From Clonostachys chloroleuca (taxonomy: Eukaryota; Ascomycota; Sordariomycetes; Hypocreales; Bionectriaceae): DNA of 64,000 bases. The stretch's first letter is position 1. Each line of letters starts with the position of its first letter. Under the pieces are notes generated by a model that worked only from the letters and a program-made list of their open reading frames with translations, was not told where the DNA came from and did no database searches. Below, piece by piece: positions 34,882 through 47,139 of this stretch. The stretch covers positions 27,466,001 through 27,530,000 of the forward strand of contig JBANAY010000003.1 of NCBI GenBank assembly GCA_037952775.1, given 5' to 3'. The position numbers and the translations under genes are program-made.

Positions 34882-35691
34882 ATGGACGACGAGAACCTTA
34901 TCGTAGCTGATCTTATGAAGCATTGGCAGAGAACATTTTTTGGGAGTAACCGTCAGACTCTCGATGAAATAATGTCTTTGTCCCAGGACGGTGCGTTTTC
35001 TCTTGTTTTAGATCGATTCGAACGCATCGAGCTAGATGTTTATCAAAGGGTTGAGAATAAGATTCGGAGTCTGTTGGAAGCCTGGAAGCGGGTGACCCAT
35101 GAAAAGCAACTGCAAAATAGTACCAGAAAAGCCATTGTATCGCCAGATCCCCATGCCACTTTGGCTATTCTGGTATTTCTTCATGACTGGGCGAACCTAG
35201 GAATCTCAGCCGATAGCGTCAATTCAGATCTACTCAAACAGAGCATAGGACGCCAGATGTCTGAAACCCACGAGCTTGACTCAATGCAACATCTAAGCCT
35301 AGACAGGAAGCGGCCCCTACAGACATCTGATACAGATGCCCCTGACTCTGGCAAGCGACCACGTATGGAACGAACAAATCAGAAACGGCCCCTACAGATA
35401 TCTGATACAGATGTATCTGAATCTAGCAAGCGACCACGTACGGAACGAACAAATCAGAAACGGCCCCTACCGGCGTCTGATACAGATGTATCTGAATCTA
35501 GCAAGCGACCACGTACGGAACGAACAAATCAGAAACGGCCCCTACCGGCGTCTGATACATATGTTCCTGAATCTAGCAAGCGACCACGTATGGAACAAAC
35601 AAATCAGAAACGGCCCCTGTAGAAATTTGATACAGATGAACCTAGCCCGAAGGAGCGTATCAGAAGGGTTAAGTTAGAAGCAGAAGCCTAA
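34882..35691 (+). pseudogene. basic repeat protein with nonsense codon near the end
   Basis: The frame starts M-D-D-E-N. A helical domain of about 120 residues is followed by four 25-residue repeats containing K-R-P-L and K-R-P-R, each resembling a nuclear localisation signal. At the fifth repeat unit a TAG (35620-35622) stands where other copies have CAG. The frame then continues for 22 codons to TAA at 35689-35691. The truncation costs only the tail, so the protein may still work. Function is unknown. Confidence 0.55.
35308..35607 (+). repeat. 75-bp coding minisatellite
   Basis: Four tandem 75-bp units, with AAGCGGCCCCTACAG near the start of the first, and a partial fifth. They encode a 25-residue repeat rich in Lys/Arg/Pro and Ser/Asp. 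Confidence 0.9.
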
Positions 35692-36159
35692 CTTATGGAA
35701 ACATCTATACAGTGTCGGCGGGTCCGACCACTAGACCATGATGATAGCATTAGCCTTAGCAAGAGAAGCAGCTTAGTTAGGATAAATAAGATAACTAAAG
35801 TGAGAGGGTTTTGTGTCGGCAATCCCGCACTTTAGGGGAAATAGTATACACAATTTCTAGACCAAACCGTTTTCTTGCCGTGGCCGCCGCTTAGCTTGTA
35901 TAATCATACTATCCGTACTGAGCAGGCTATATATCCAAGAGATAAGGGTAGGTTCGTAGCGATGGGATGTCCGTGCGAGGGACAGAGGTCACGTATGTGG
36001 CTCTGCTGTGGCTGCTAACGGCAGGTTTACCCTAGGCTCACTGCCGAGGCGATCGAGCCCGAGACAAGGAGCTCCCAACGTATTCGAAGCCAGACGGTTC
36101 GTGCTCTGCTTCCCGGGCTGATTCCGATGTAGTAGGAAAAGCCTCGCGGCCCGGAATGG
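35692..36159. other. intergenic
   Basis: No supported gene. It may hold degraded 5' sequence of the REG1-like relic. Confidence 0.4.
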
Positions 36160-37074
36160 AGGCCCTTCTCTGCATGCATCGTGCAGAGGATGATGCTGCG
36201 ATCAAGCCACAGCCGGCTAGACACGTCGACTATCTATCATACAACTAGAAAGAGGAGGATATATGGTCATCGTGGAAATACGTCGTATCCCAGCAGTTGG
36301 AATACCGTAACAGTAGGCGGTTGGAAAATGCTATGTGGAGAGCGTGGACGAAAGCGAAGAATAAGCTGAAGACGGTGCGCCCAGATACGCTCTATTGGTA
36401 TGTGGAGTTTGTGTGTATATTTGTTGGCATTATCGCTCTGCGCTAACCCCGCTCTATTTAGGCTGGAAGATAGCGACGTAACTTGGCTCTATGGACCACT
36501 ACAGGCAGTCGATAGTACCAACGCTACTGTTAGGACAGACGAGCACCTTGAGATAACTGGCCACCGGGGCTTGGCGAGAGACGTCGCGTGGGCGCCCGGG
36601 AACATCAGAGGCTACGACTTGATCGCCACGGCCGGCCAGGATGGCTATGCCCGCGTATATCGGCTGGAAACGCCCGACTCCGGCTCTGAGGGTGGTTCCT
36701 GGTCTATTGCAAACCTTCACAAACCTGTCACAGAGAATGGTGACAACAACGAATCTGCGGTTGCCAAGGGCGGTCCCCTGGAAAAGCACTCTCATCACTC
36801 CTCAAACCTCAGCGCAAGCCTGGCCAAATTCTGGGCCAATGGAGATAGAGTATTGGCCGGACAGCCTGGTCAAGCGAAGCACACATACAAGGAGATTTCT
36901 AGGTTAGATAACGACCGCACTCCCATTTGGCGTGTCGGCTTCGACGACGACGGCCAGATTCTAGGTATAACCGGCGATGATGGGCATTTAATTTGTTACC
37001 GTCAGACTCCTGATGGCTCCTGGGCAAAGAGCTCAGAGCTAGCCATGATGAAGACGCGGATGGTTGCGCCCTGA
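36160..37074 (+). pseudogene. chimeric relic: DUF1752/REG1-like piece joined to Seh1-like WD40 piece
   Basis: The 5' part matches the conserved region of fungal DUF1752 (REG1-like phosphatase-regulator/areA-like) proteins: R-H-V-D-Y-L, K-E-E-D-I-W-S-S-W-K and R-L-E-N-A-M-W-R-A-W. A TAG at 36246-36248 replaces the tryptophan expected in the family. A good intron follows (GTATGT at about 36399, CTAAC branch, TTTAG acceptor at about 36461), and then D-V-T-W-L-Y-G-P-L-Q. Within about 25 codons the frame passes into a WD40 nucleoporin Seh1-like C-terminus: G-H-R-G-L-A-R-D-V-A-W-A-P-G-N, then W-R-V-G-F-D-D-D-G-Q-I-L-G, then E-L-A-M-M-K-T-R-M-V-A-P. Both halves are fragments. Confidence 0.7.
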
Positions 37075-37961
37075 GAACCCCTATTCTAATCCTGGGAGAG
37101 TCCCAGGGTATGGAGGCTATGGATAGGTCTACCTGCAAGTCATCGTAACTGCAATGGCCAAAATCACCGTATTCGACTCAATAATCTGGAAATGATTCTC
37201 ATCCAATCCTACGGGATTGTGAAGAGCATCGAGCCCCCTAACGAGTCCTCTTTGACGGAGTATGTTAGGGGTATGAAACATTAACCTGGAATCGCATAAC
37301 TGGCCATTCGGGGGATGTTGCTTTCTACAGCCAGGTGTGCCGTCTACCTATTACGAGTATATACTTTTATGTAACCCTTGGTGTGGTTACGAGGGAATGC
37401 TGTTAAGGCATTGCCACCTCGCGTGGTGGGGTAAACATACACCGAAGAAATACTGCTAGCTATATGATTTCATAGAACTAGGGAGGTTGCTAGACCACAA
37501 CACACCCAACGGAAAGAGCAGGGAAGCAATCAGTCTCATTAGCAAACCTTGCCAAACTTCTGATTTCGGTAAAATTGATGATAGATGGGCAGCAATGAGG
37601 CCTATCGCGAGCCAGGAAACAAACAAACCACAGACCTCCTTCTCGGTCTTTAGAGGCAGTATTAAGGACGTTAAGAGAAAACTTGACAGGGGTCTTCCTA
37701 TTTGCTACGAGATAGTCACAGGATTAAGGTCAAGATGTTTGGTCATCATAACGTTGCATTATCATTCCTAATTTTTTTTTTTTTTAAAGAAAAAAGTTCA
37801 TCACCAGTTGAAAGAATGCAGTAATGGAATGCTAAAAATCCTGTCCCCTTCCCCCCAGTTGCTTTATTTCTTTTAAAGGCCTTCTTGAAGACCACCAACC
37901 TTTGGAGTGGAAATTATAACGCTAGCCTCCCCTTCTCACAGTTTCTCCTTCCTTGTATTGC
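37075..37961. other. intergenic
   Basis: No supported gene. A T12-like run followed by AAAGAAAAAA lies at about 37773-37795, downstream of the desaturase 3' end. Confidence 0.5.
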
Positions 37962-39457
37962 TCAAGCAGCATTAGCACTGCCAATAGGCTGAGTCACCTT
38001 GGTAACCTGGTTGCTAGCTCGAATTATCCGCTGGCCAGCAGAGTCATTGACAGAGGTAATGTCCTTGTTCTCGAACTGAGCGCGCTTCCAGATCTCAACC
38101 TCGCACCCACCACGGAGAAGACCGTAGCGCATGGTGGACAGAAGGTTGTGAGCGGCGTTAGAGTGGTAGTAGACACCACCGTTGAAGATGGCGGTAGCAT
38201 CCTTGCCAATAGCGGACTTGATCAGGGCTCTGCCACCAGGGTGATCCTTGATGAAGTCAGTGACATCGTGGATAACACCAGCGATGGCAACAAGAGCCTT
38301 TCCGTTCTTGGCCTCCTCAACAAACTGGTCCCAGCCAATGACAGGGAGCTGCTCGAGGGGGTTCCCCAGTTGAGGGTAGCTCGCTTCTGGTCGAGCTTCT
38401 TCTGGAGCTGCTGAACACGTCCCTTCTCAATCTCGTTGGTGCGGAACTGCTTGAGGTCGTAGGCAAGACCGAGCCACTTCCAGAGAGCGATGGACCACTT
38501 GGTGGGATCCCACTGCCACCACTCAATGGCATTGCGGTAATCCGAGGGGAACTCGTGGTGGAAGTTGTGGTATCCCTCACCGAGGGTGACAAGAGCGGTG
38601 ATGACATGGTCACGGGGTGTGTTGCGGTCGTCGAAAGGCTGGTCACCGAGCCAGTGAGCAAGGGAGTTAACGCAGAAGGTGGCCTGTTGGACAAAGGCGA
38701 CACGGAGAATAGCGGCGTAGACGAATCCACCTATCCAATCGTTCCAAAGGAGACCGCAGACGGCGGTAGGGAAGATGAGGGCCATAAACAACACGCACTT
38801 GATGAAGTTGCGGTGCTGCCAGACAACAACAGGGTCTTCGTTGAGGTCAGTGATGTCGGTACGACCAGTGTTCTTGGGGTTCTGCTTGAAAACCATCCAT
38901 CCAAGATGAGAGTAGAGAAGACCCTTGCGAACGGAGTAGGGGTCCTTGACAGTGTCAGTGTATCTGTGGTGAGCGCGGTGATCCCGAGACCACCAGCGGA
39001 TGGAGCCCTCCATGGCGCCAGCGCCTACGGCAGCGAGGTAGATCTTGAGGGGAAGGGTGGCCTTGTATGAGCTGTGGGCCCAGAGACGATGATATCCTAG
39101 ATTTTCAAAATTAATAAACAATTGACAAGCCACAAGTCTGGTTTGGGGAAGAATCAAGTATTTACCTCCAGTGATACCAAGACCGGTGTTGAAGTAGTAG
39201 ACGACCGAGAAGATGGCGGTGTTAAGCTTCAGGGGAACCCGGAAGGCTGAGATTAGGCCCAGAATAGGGATAAAGATGATGAAAGTTGTGTTCAGCCAGT
39301 TAACGTGCTGATGCCAATTTGACCAGGTCATAGGAAGATCGGAAATGTGAACTTTGTTGGTATCGGCCTTGGCGGTGGAGGATCGCAGAGGCTTGTAGTC
39401 CGTCGTGCCATCAGGGAAGGCCTTGGCCTGGGCGGCCGCTGGCACCGAGGTGGACAT
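37962..39457 (-). CDS. OLE1: delta-9 stearoyl-CoA desaturase with C-terminal cytochrome b5 domain (apparent frameshift)
   Basis: ER membrane enzyme that makes palmitoleate and oleate from acyl-CoA. The three histidine boxes are present: H-R-L-W-A-H, H-R-A-H-H and E-G-Y-H-N-F-H-H. Hydrophobic spans lie before the first box and between the second and third. Intron 39097-39165 splits the glycine just before the first box. Near 38360, after L-N-W-G-T-P, the frame shifts unless the G5 run 38357-38361 has one more base. With it the cytochrome b5 domain (H-P-G-G heme motif) follows to a stop at 37962-37964, giving 475 residues as usual for the family. Because this domain is conserved and functionally required, a base-call error is the likely cause. 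Confidence 0.92.
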
Positions 39458-40892
39458 CTCGATGATGCTGTGCCTTTTTGTGTGTAATGAATTTCCCTAT
39501 GAACCCATCTGTCGTGTTAGAGGTGACGACCGATTACCCCCTAGTGTAGGGAAGGTGGAGGAAGGTGAGAGTGAGAAAGAGAAGGTTGACGGAGGAAGTG
39601 GCAGCAACGCACACGGTGAGGCTGCTGGGGAAACATTTATATATGCGAATCCACCTACCAGGTATTTGTTGGCCGAATAAGCAGTAACGACCGTAATGTA
39701 TCAATGAAGGAATGTCTGCACTGTACTAGAACCATAGTAGCAGTAGTGAGATGGGAGGGGATGGGCCAGATTAGCAACTGTATGCTGGGGATTCGCCTTT
39801 TTGGGGGTTGAACTCCTCTCTAGGTATTCGGGTATCTGGTGGAGTAGTCGTTTATCTGTACTGAGGGACTAAAAGGAAGGGATAGCGACAAGGGGAGGAT
39901 GTGGTGGCCGGGACTCCTCGATCTGCGGTATTCAACAATTCCAATCGAAGAAGTATACGCCCAAGTCACTGCTATCAAACCAACATTCAAACCCGCCATA
40001 CCCTGCCAACAGCCCGCAGGCTGGCAGCCGGAAACTCGGCCAAAAACAATAACTGGAAGCCTCTGCCAATTCCAATCTGTACTTTCCACAGTGGGCCTTT
40101 TCTCAGCCTCACCACCTGGAACATGATTTTTTGTTATTTCTTTTTGGCGAGGCTTGTCTCGAATCGATCCTCATTCCTGCCTCTCAACCATTCTCCCCAA
40201 CAACTTTTCTGGCGTGGCCCACCGCTCCGTGATTGGCTGGTTGCCATCCCTGCAACAATGAGAAAAGTACTCCGGGGCGCTGCGAGCGCTGATCTCCGGC
40301 TGCCCGGAGAATGCTTAGGTACGGTGTTGGTGGTCGAGACGCAGCAGCTCTGCTATGCCCTCCAGCACTTGTGCCTTCTCATGCTATGGCGCTGGTCAAA
40401 GCACCTATAAATGCATACGCGACGGTCTGAGCATAATCTAGGCGGACATTAGGTTGGCTAAGCCCCGGCGTATTATTCGACCGACCGGTCGTCTGCGAGA
40501 CTGCCCCGACTCTAGGTCCCGATAAACTCAGAATTGGCGTGCTGAAGCGGGCGTTAGGACTGGAACCGATACATATATATGCGACCGTGAACACGGCCTA
40601 GCACCAGCCTTGTCTATACGGCAAGGCGAGGGACTGCGCGCGGGCAGGAAAATCGGAACATTTGATGGCATCCCCAGTGTCAGCGAAATTAAATGGACTG
40701 TGGCGCTCGCCTTCGTGGCACTTGGTCCAATTGCTGGATCATGACAGATATATTACGTATCAACCAGCATCGGTTCATCCGCTTCATCCCGCTGACCACC
40801 TAACCATTGGGGCACACTATGTAGCGTTAAATAGCAGAAATATCTCATTCTTGTTTCTCTGGGTTCAATTCCTCCCTTGGGTAATAACAATC
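39458..40892. other. desaturase upstream region
   Basis: A 1.4-kb non-coding interval between the divergent desaturase and secreted-protein genes. A TTTATATATGCG element at about 39635 is a candidate TATA site on the desaturase side. No gene is supported. Confidence 0.5.
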
Positions 40893-41672
40893 ATGTTGCG
40901 CCACTTGCTTATTGCGCTCTCTCTATTTGCGCTCTGCCCGTTGGGCAAATTCCTTAAAGTCAGCCTGCAATGGGCGATATGCGATACTGATCCCCAGACT
41001 GTACTTCGTAAGCTCGGCGACAACAGTACTCGAGAGCCTTATAAAAAGACTCCTATTACTTACTATGATACCAATCCTCCATCCTATATCTGGGATGGGC
41101 TCATGTTCCGCACAAAAACCAGACGCGGAGAGGAGCTTTCAGCTGTTAAGGCTCATTTTGACCCTTCAGCATCGGACGCCCCAGAGCGATTCCTCTGGAA
41201 CCAGGAGGTGGATGGTAATACAATAATACCCGACACGCCCGAGAGATTCCGCTGCGTCTGGGATCGGTACGGCAATGATGTGTCCTTTGCCTGCCAGATA
41301 CAGTCTCTTCTGGCTGGGAGAAAGGAGCTCTGGACTGACGAGCAAGTTCGTTTTGCTGAACGTTGCCAGAGTGTCAATTGGGGGGATCTTGTCGGTTTTG
41401 GGCCGAACCCGAATCCAAAGTGGCGTCTGAACGTCACCGGCCACAGGGCTGTGATGGACGACGTACAGGCGGGACTCTTCCACCTAATGGAGCTAGAAGT
41501 GAAGGCTTTCAAGCACGAGGGCGAAGAGGTTTACCAAAATATCAGTACATACTTGGGAGAGCGTGGCATCGTGTTGTGTCATAAGCAGGAGCCAAAAACC
41601 GTAAGACTGTTTCATGCTATAGGCTATAATAGGAGTCACCGTCTGGTGCAACAGTTTGGACTCGAGACCTAA
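40893..41672 (+). CDS. secreted orphan protein, 259 aa
   Basis: The start at 40893 gives a signal peptide (M-L-R-H-L-L-I-A-L-S-L-F-A-L), so the protein is probably exported. The mature part has strand-forming segments and motifs Y-Y-D-T-N-P-P-S-Y, C-V-W-D-R-Y-G-N and H-L-M-E-L-E-V-K, with few cysteines. The family is a conserved ascomycete secreted protein as far as I can judge; the M-E-L-E pattern hints at a beta-barrel (CYTH-like) fold, but that is weak. An earlier in-frame ATG at 40662 would bury the signal peptide and is not preferred. Confidence 0.65.
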   Translation: MLRHLLIALSLFALCPLGKFLKVSLQWAICDTDPQTVLRKLGDNSTREPYKKTPITYYDTNPPSYIWDGLMFRTKTRRGEELSAVKAHFDPSASDAPERFLWNQEVDGNTIIPDTPERFRCVWDRYGNDVSFACQIQSLLAGRKELWTDEQVRFAERCQSVNWGDLVGFGPNPNPKWRLNVTGHRAVMDDVQAGLFHLMELEVKAFKHEGEEVYQNISTYLGERGIVLCHKQEPKTVRLFHAIGYNRSHRLVQQFGLET

Positions 41673-41879
41673 AACTTGGTATCAGTGTCCACAATAAAGT
41701 TCGCTGGAAAATACAAAACTTAGCAAAGGTTAAATGAGGTGGTTGAGTTATGCAGATTCAAAACTTCGGCTCCGAGATTTTGGCCCCTAAGTCTAAGCTG
41801 TGGCTATTGAGATGTGGCTTGAAGTGGCGTGGTTTTGTGGCGCAGGTGGCGGTGTTCCAGGTGTTGCTTTCGAAGGGGG

Positions 41880-42697
41880 CGGAAGGAAGAGCCTTTCGTT
41901 CCTCAAGGCAAAGCATTTTCCATCGACGCTCCGGTTCCAGAACGCCTGTATAGGTATGCAAATGATGATTTTCAACACCTCGATGATGATATAGGCGATA
42001 AATAGGGTGCCGATAAAGATGTAAATGGCTGTAGAGATGCTTCTCCTGACAGTAAATACGCGAGCGATGAGTAGTAGTAGGGAGACTTTGGTGAAGAATG
42101 CGGCCGGGCAGTACATGGTAGAGGCGATATAAAGCCACTTTTCAGGGGTCAGCAAGCCGGGATGATAGGGTTGGTGACGACGTATAATGAAGAAGATGGA
42201 AACTGACTTGTAAGTGATGTGAGAGAGACTTAGGCGAAACGTCCCAGGCATGAAGGCCCATGCCGTAATGGACCACTAGCAGGAATATAAGTATGGACCT
42301 CAAGGTTGTCATGAATGGCAATCTTACTTATAATCATGCATATGCAAATCATTGTAAGCAAAACCTATTAACACATTTCATAAGCGGTCAGAATCTGCCG
42401 GACTGGAGCATAAATGGGTTTACCCAAGCTATAGCAGACGACACTGAATGTTCCCAGGTCAGCGAGATTCAAACAAATTGTTTGATGAGCGTTGTGCACA
42501 CCATCTTCTGCTAGCATCGCTCGCGTGATGCGAAGCCTGACGTAAAGTCGTGTGAAGAAGAACAGGGATGCCAACCCAATACAAGTGATGGCGATGCCAA
42601 GGGCAAATTGCTGCCTGCTACCATACGGACGCTCGAGGTCTGGTATAAGCCCAGGCGGTGGTGGGATCCCACCAGGGTAGCTCACGTTAGAAGCCAT
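41880..42697 (-). pseudogene. rhodopsin-like (SAT4-type) membrane protein, 3'-truncated
   Basis: The N-terminus is typical of fungal rhodopsin-domain integral membrane proteins: a hydrophobic first span, F-F-F-T-R-L-Y-V-R, and A-E-D-G at the end of the first loop. Later sequence has Y-C-P-A-A-F-F-T-K-V-S-L-L-L-L and the G-K-C that closes a conserved loop. Family similarity stops near 41885, where the remaining spans should follow, and exon joining between 42510 and 42250 is not clean. I read it as a truncated gene. Confidence 0.55.
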
Positions 42698-45491
42698 TTG
42701 AGATCAATATGCTCCCGGTATATGGATAGTCGTGATTGTGATTAAACCCAATAATTTATCGTACATGATAAGGACCGGCCCCCGGTTAATATCCTAGGCC
42801 AAAGTGCTATTAGACTTTAGCCTTAACGCCACAGCGTCAAACTCTATCCACGAACTAGAACCATTGCAAAATCAGAAAGCGGGCACAAGCATTGAGTGAA
42901 GTCTTATCACCGCCACAGGGTAACCCTTTCTTAGTGTGGAGCATCGAGTGTTTTGCGCATGAAGGATGATGCTCGTCCAAAAGTGCACTGGTGAGGACAG
43001 CAGTCACTCGCTATTAATTTTATGTAACGGGTTGATTCCTGCTGCAGGCATCCGAGCGGCAAAACCTCCAGAGACTCTGTTAAGACCCCTACGTCTCTAT
43101 AGGCGGCTTTTTGGAACTACGAACTCTAGAGCAGTCCAGATCGTTGTCGTCCCCAGTCAATAGCAGTCGAGACCTGCATTTGCATATGTCGGGTCAATAT
43201 GCTGGAATGCCATACATTAGTCATAGTGGAGTGCGATATGAACCAAATCCCTGGTCATATTTCTGCCAATATCGGTCCTGATTGGATTTTCGGCGAGACC
43301 CCATTCTGAATATAGGGAATAGTGCAAGTAAAGAAAAATAATGCAACGCAATGTAGGGAAATGGTGAGATGGTAAGCTGAGTTGGTGCAAGAGATATGAG
43401 TTGATCTAGGCCATGGGATAGGTGTAGACAGGGAGGAAGGGATTAAATATTGATAGGATGTCATAGCCAGCTATTCCACTTCTCAAGCATGTAACAGACT
43501 GCCTGACGTTGTGCGTGATGCTTGCCGTCGATTGTAAAGAGACGTCGACGCAAGAAACAGGGGAGCCAACGTTAAAGCAAACGTATGAAAGCAGGGGAAC
43601 GAACAACATATTTATACGTGGAAGTGAGTGAGCGAGAGCGAGTTAAAGCGAACATGAAAACTGTCCCATTGTGTGATAACAACCAAACGCGACGAAGGAT
43701 GTGATGAAGAAAATGAAGAAAATAGAAGTTGCTCACCTCCAAACTCGTGGTCGGACATGTTGGGGTGTTTGGTTTATATTAAGTGGCAAGCGTGGGGAGC
43801 TTGGCGCGGGAATGAAAGATGAATCAGGAAGGGATGAAAATTGCGTTGGGTGCTGGAAGAGAGGAAGGGAACTGCGCAAAGTCGGGACACGCGGGAGAGA
43901 CGGCAAGGGCCAACAGAAAATTATATACCGGGAGCCGGGCTGAGGGTTGTTTGTCTGTGAACGGACACGGGGCCGTGCAGGTGGCTGATACGGACGGCTT
44001 GCTGTTGAACTTCGAGAGGAAAGATCATTTATTGGGGCCTATACCATCAGAACGGCGGGACGGAGCTCAGGTTAAATAAAGCTCTCTGCGGCATGTTGTG
44101 ATAGGGAAGTCAGTTCTTGTACCAAAACAGAGGGTTTAAAAAGCAAGATCTAGCCCTAAAAGGCTTTGTTTCAGTTCTGCTAATATAATTCATGATGAGT
44201 AATTACTTATCGAATGTTCAAACACGTAGTATGCTCCACATTACCAATGTCGTTATGGAAGGGATCACATGGCGAAGGTGCTTGTAGGGAGTGCTTTTCC
44301 TTACCACCACAAAGTAGGCAAGATGCTAGGGAAAGAGAAAAGTTAATAGATCTCCTGAAATGCTTGCTAATAACTTTTTGAGCTCTTTCTCCAACCGGGA
44401 TGGTAAGAAGAAGCACCTTCGGCGTGTTCAAAGTCCAGTGCACCTTGCGCGATATTACCTACCCTATATAATACCGCCAGCAGCACCTTAGCCATCGTCC
44501 GTGTGACATATTGCGCTTGGAAAAGCACAGGAGGCTTCGAGTTTGTTCCCTAATAATGCAATAGTATTAGCCACAGAAATTTACACTGCACAATTCAGCG
44601 AATGACACCTAGCGAGAGAGTGTGATAAAAACAGATAGGGGGAGGAAAAGTCAGCCGTATGTGGCTAGGTAGGAGAGAGGACATAAAATCCGGCTGTGCG
44701 CTCGCAATACATGACAGCTCTCGGCCCCCGTTCAAGCTGTCACCCTTGGAGTGTGAATTTCCGACACAATGGTGCACGTTATCTCCGCCGGCGAACTGTC
44801 GCACATGTTGTCTCAGGGGGTTGGGGAACACGCTCGCTTGCGTTGAGAAAACACGAGGGAGGGAGAAACCAGGGGTGTAGGGCCGAAATAATAGTGAGAG
44901 GATGGGGTATGTTTTCTTAACGGTCGCTTAACTTGCCGGAATCCTGGGGACAGAATAAATGGGATGACAGCCGAGACATGTGGACAGGTCTAGATGAGTG
45001 AACATGCCAAGGGGGCTTCATGAAGCTAAACAGTTATCTAGAACCCCCTGTGCGCGGGCATATTACGTTTCGTTACGCCAGTGCTGATCATTTGTTTCGT
45101 TCTCTTTTGCTTAGAGAACCCTATTGGTGCACGCCGCGTAAACCCTGTACACATTCCAACTGCTAAGATGTTGAATCATACGATACTTGAGACCGGCTTG
45201 AATTGAGATCAACGCAACAATGGAGACTGACCGTCGTATCATGATCCATGACCGAGATTAGGTAGAAGAGGTGGACTAAGAGTCATATTTGAGTCGATGA
45301 ATGTCATGCTCTAGAACGTCGTACCAAGCCGATCCTAGTGCATCTACATTTGCGAGCGAGAATGCAGGCATTTTTATCCCGAATCGCATGCTTTCTAAGA
45401 TTTCTCATCAACACCTACAGGGCTACCTAACTTCTTTACTGCTCGATACAAAAAATATTGTTTTGCTCCAGCCCCTCTCAAACTCCCACAA
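42698..45491. other. long gene-free interval
   Basis: About 2.8 kb with only short overlapping frames on both strands and no motif or splice pattern I trust. No RNA gene or repeat array was seen. Confidence 0.5.
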
Positions 45492-45650
45492 ATGGCCGCC
45501 TATCGACATGTCCTCGCCTACACCTTCGTCCTCCTTGCATTTGCGTTAGGAATTCAGGGCCTGGCACTACGGAAATGCGAGTACCGGGAGTATGTTTGTG
45601 GGAATGACCTATCTAAACGAGGTATTGTCACCTTATCTCACTCGCTCTTC

Positions 45651-45688
<38 letters not shown>

Positions 45689-45897
45689 TTGAGCCAGGCT
45701 ATACGCACATGGACCTTCGGGCGGCGATCGCAAAACTTCCTCCTGGGATTATTCCACCCAATCTCAGTAATGCGCAGCTCCTTCAGGTTCTTTACCACTG
45801 TGACGACATCTACAATTCTATATCCGGGAATGCCTTCTGTGTTTCAGGATGTATTGTCATTAACGGTTCATTAGTTAATGATCAATGCTACATGTAG
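45492..45897 (+). CDS. small secreted cysteine-rich protein, copy 1
   Basis: 109 residues with a signal peptide (L-A-Y-T-F-V-L-L-A-F-A-L-G). Six cysteines in the mature part fall in the order C, Y-V-C-G, Y-H-C-D, F-C-V-S-G-C, Q-C-Y-M. The intron 45622-45697 (GTATTG, CAG) contains a 32-T run. It shares cysteine spacing, intron position and the end motif V-N/D-D-Q-C-x-M with the gene at 47140, so the two are a duplicated pair. Small secreted proteins of this type are often effectors or surface proteins; no activity is proven. Confidence 0.75.
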
Positions 45898-47139
45898 GTG
45901 AAAGACGACAGGAGAGACGGCGACCAGTTCAATAACAATGTACAGGAATGGCTTCATTGCTTCTCCAACCCAAAAGAAGAAACGATAACCCGTTAGTTCT
46001 GGTGGTAATGCTTCGCAACGAGTTGGGCGGAGTTGAGTTCGATATGTGCAGGTTCACAATGTCATTCGAAGCCGCAAGCGGTTACAACTGCTTTGAGAAT
46101 AACCGAAATCAATGAGCAAGATGCGATAAGATGCGATAGTAATTGAGCAGTAAATAGCTGCCTTTGGAAAATGTGTATCTATCTGGTCAGCCTTTCTGCT
46201 TGGAATTACGTTCTAGAGTGATATGAGAAATTGTCCGAGGCGCCGGAAATGGCTTTGTGAGTAAGGTAAATTACCAATTCGGCCTAGGAGAATAGCCTTT
46301 AGGAATTCCCCCAAGAATTGTCTTTAACCCTTGAAACAAGGTACTTGGAAGAACCCATTGATAGACTAGTAAGGGCAAGGAGTAATGCTTTTAACACGAA
46401 GCACCGTGTGATCGGCGATTACATCATGATATTTACAAATATCCGAGTCACTTTAGCTACCATGAGGGCTATGGAATGTGAACACGAAAATATTGTTTCA
46501 GTTAGGTGGCTTATCGACGAGTATAGATATGCCATGTCCGTGACAGGTGGTAGCCTCACGTGGGGAACTTGGTACAGAACTAGATACTTTGATAATTTTC
46601 ATCTTTGAAAGTGATTTTGATTACTCAAAACGCTGTGCGTGTGTACGCAAATGCTTCCAGCGATTAAGGATATGCGAGGTCTTGGTGGAATCTTACATAT
46701 TGATGTAAGCGAATGATGGAGATTTGGATCTAGCAAGAGGAGCGATGTGAATGCTCGCATATCTCGTCTAATGTGTTGCCTAGATTGGGCTTCCTGATGA
46801 AAAATATCGCAAGTATACCTTCTAAGCCAGCATCAAGTAATCTCAAGTATTGGAATGCAGCTGTCTGTGAGTCTGTGCAGTTGAATTATTCTAGGCTTTT
46901 GAGAAAAGAAGGGGTAAAACAGGTTGTTCTTAGTCATAACACAATGAGATGCATGCAATCACCTTTACGAGTACCAAGTATCCTCATCAAGGGCAATATC
47001 CCTTTGAGAAAAGGTATTAAAAGACCGCCTGTCGACTATGTACATCCTACTCCATCAACCACTCTTCAATTTTGCCCCCTTCTCTTTACAAACCGACCAC
47101 TCCTTCACCTTCCGACTTTGTCACTAAGAACCAGTCAAG
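45898..47139. other. intergenic
   Basis: Between the two small secreted-protein genes. Short frames, including one at 46318-46608, have no motif or splice support. Confidence 0.5.

Noticed and set aside
46318..46608. 96-codon plus-strand frame
   Set aside because: No motif, poor start context and no splice partners; lies in AT-rich spacer.
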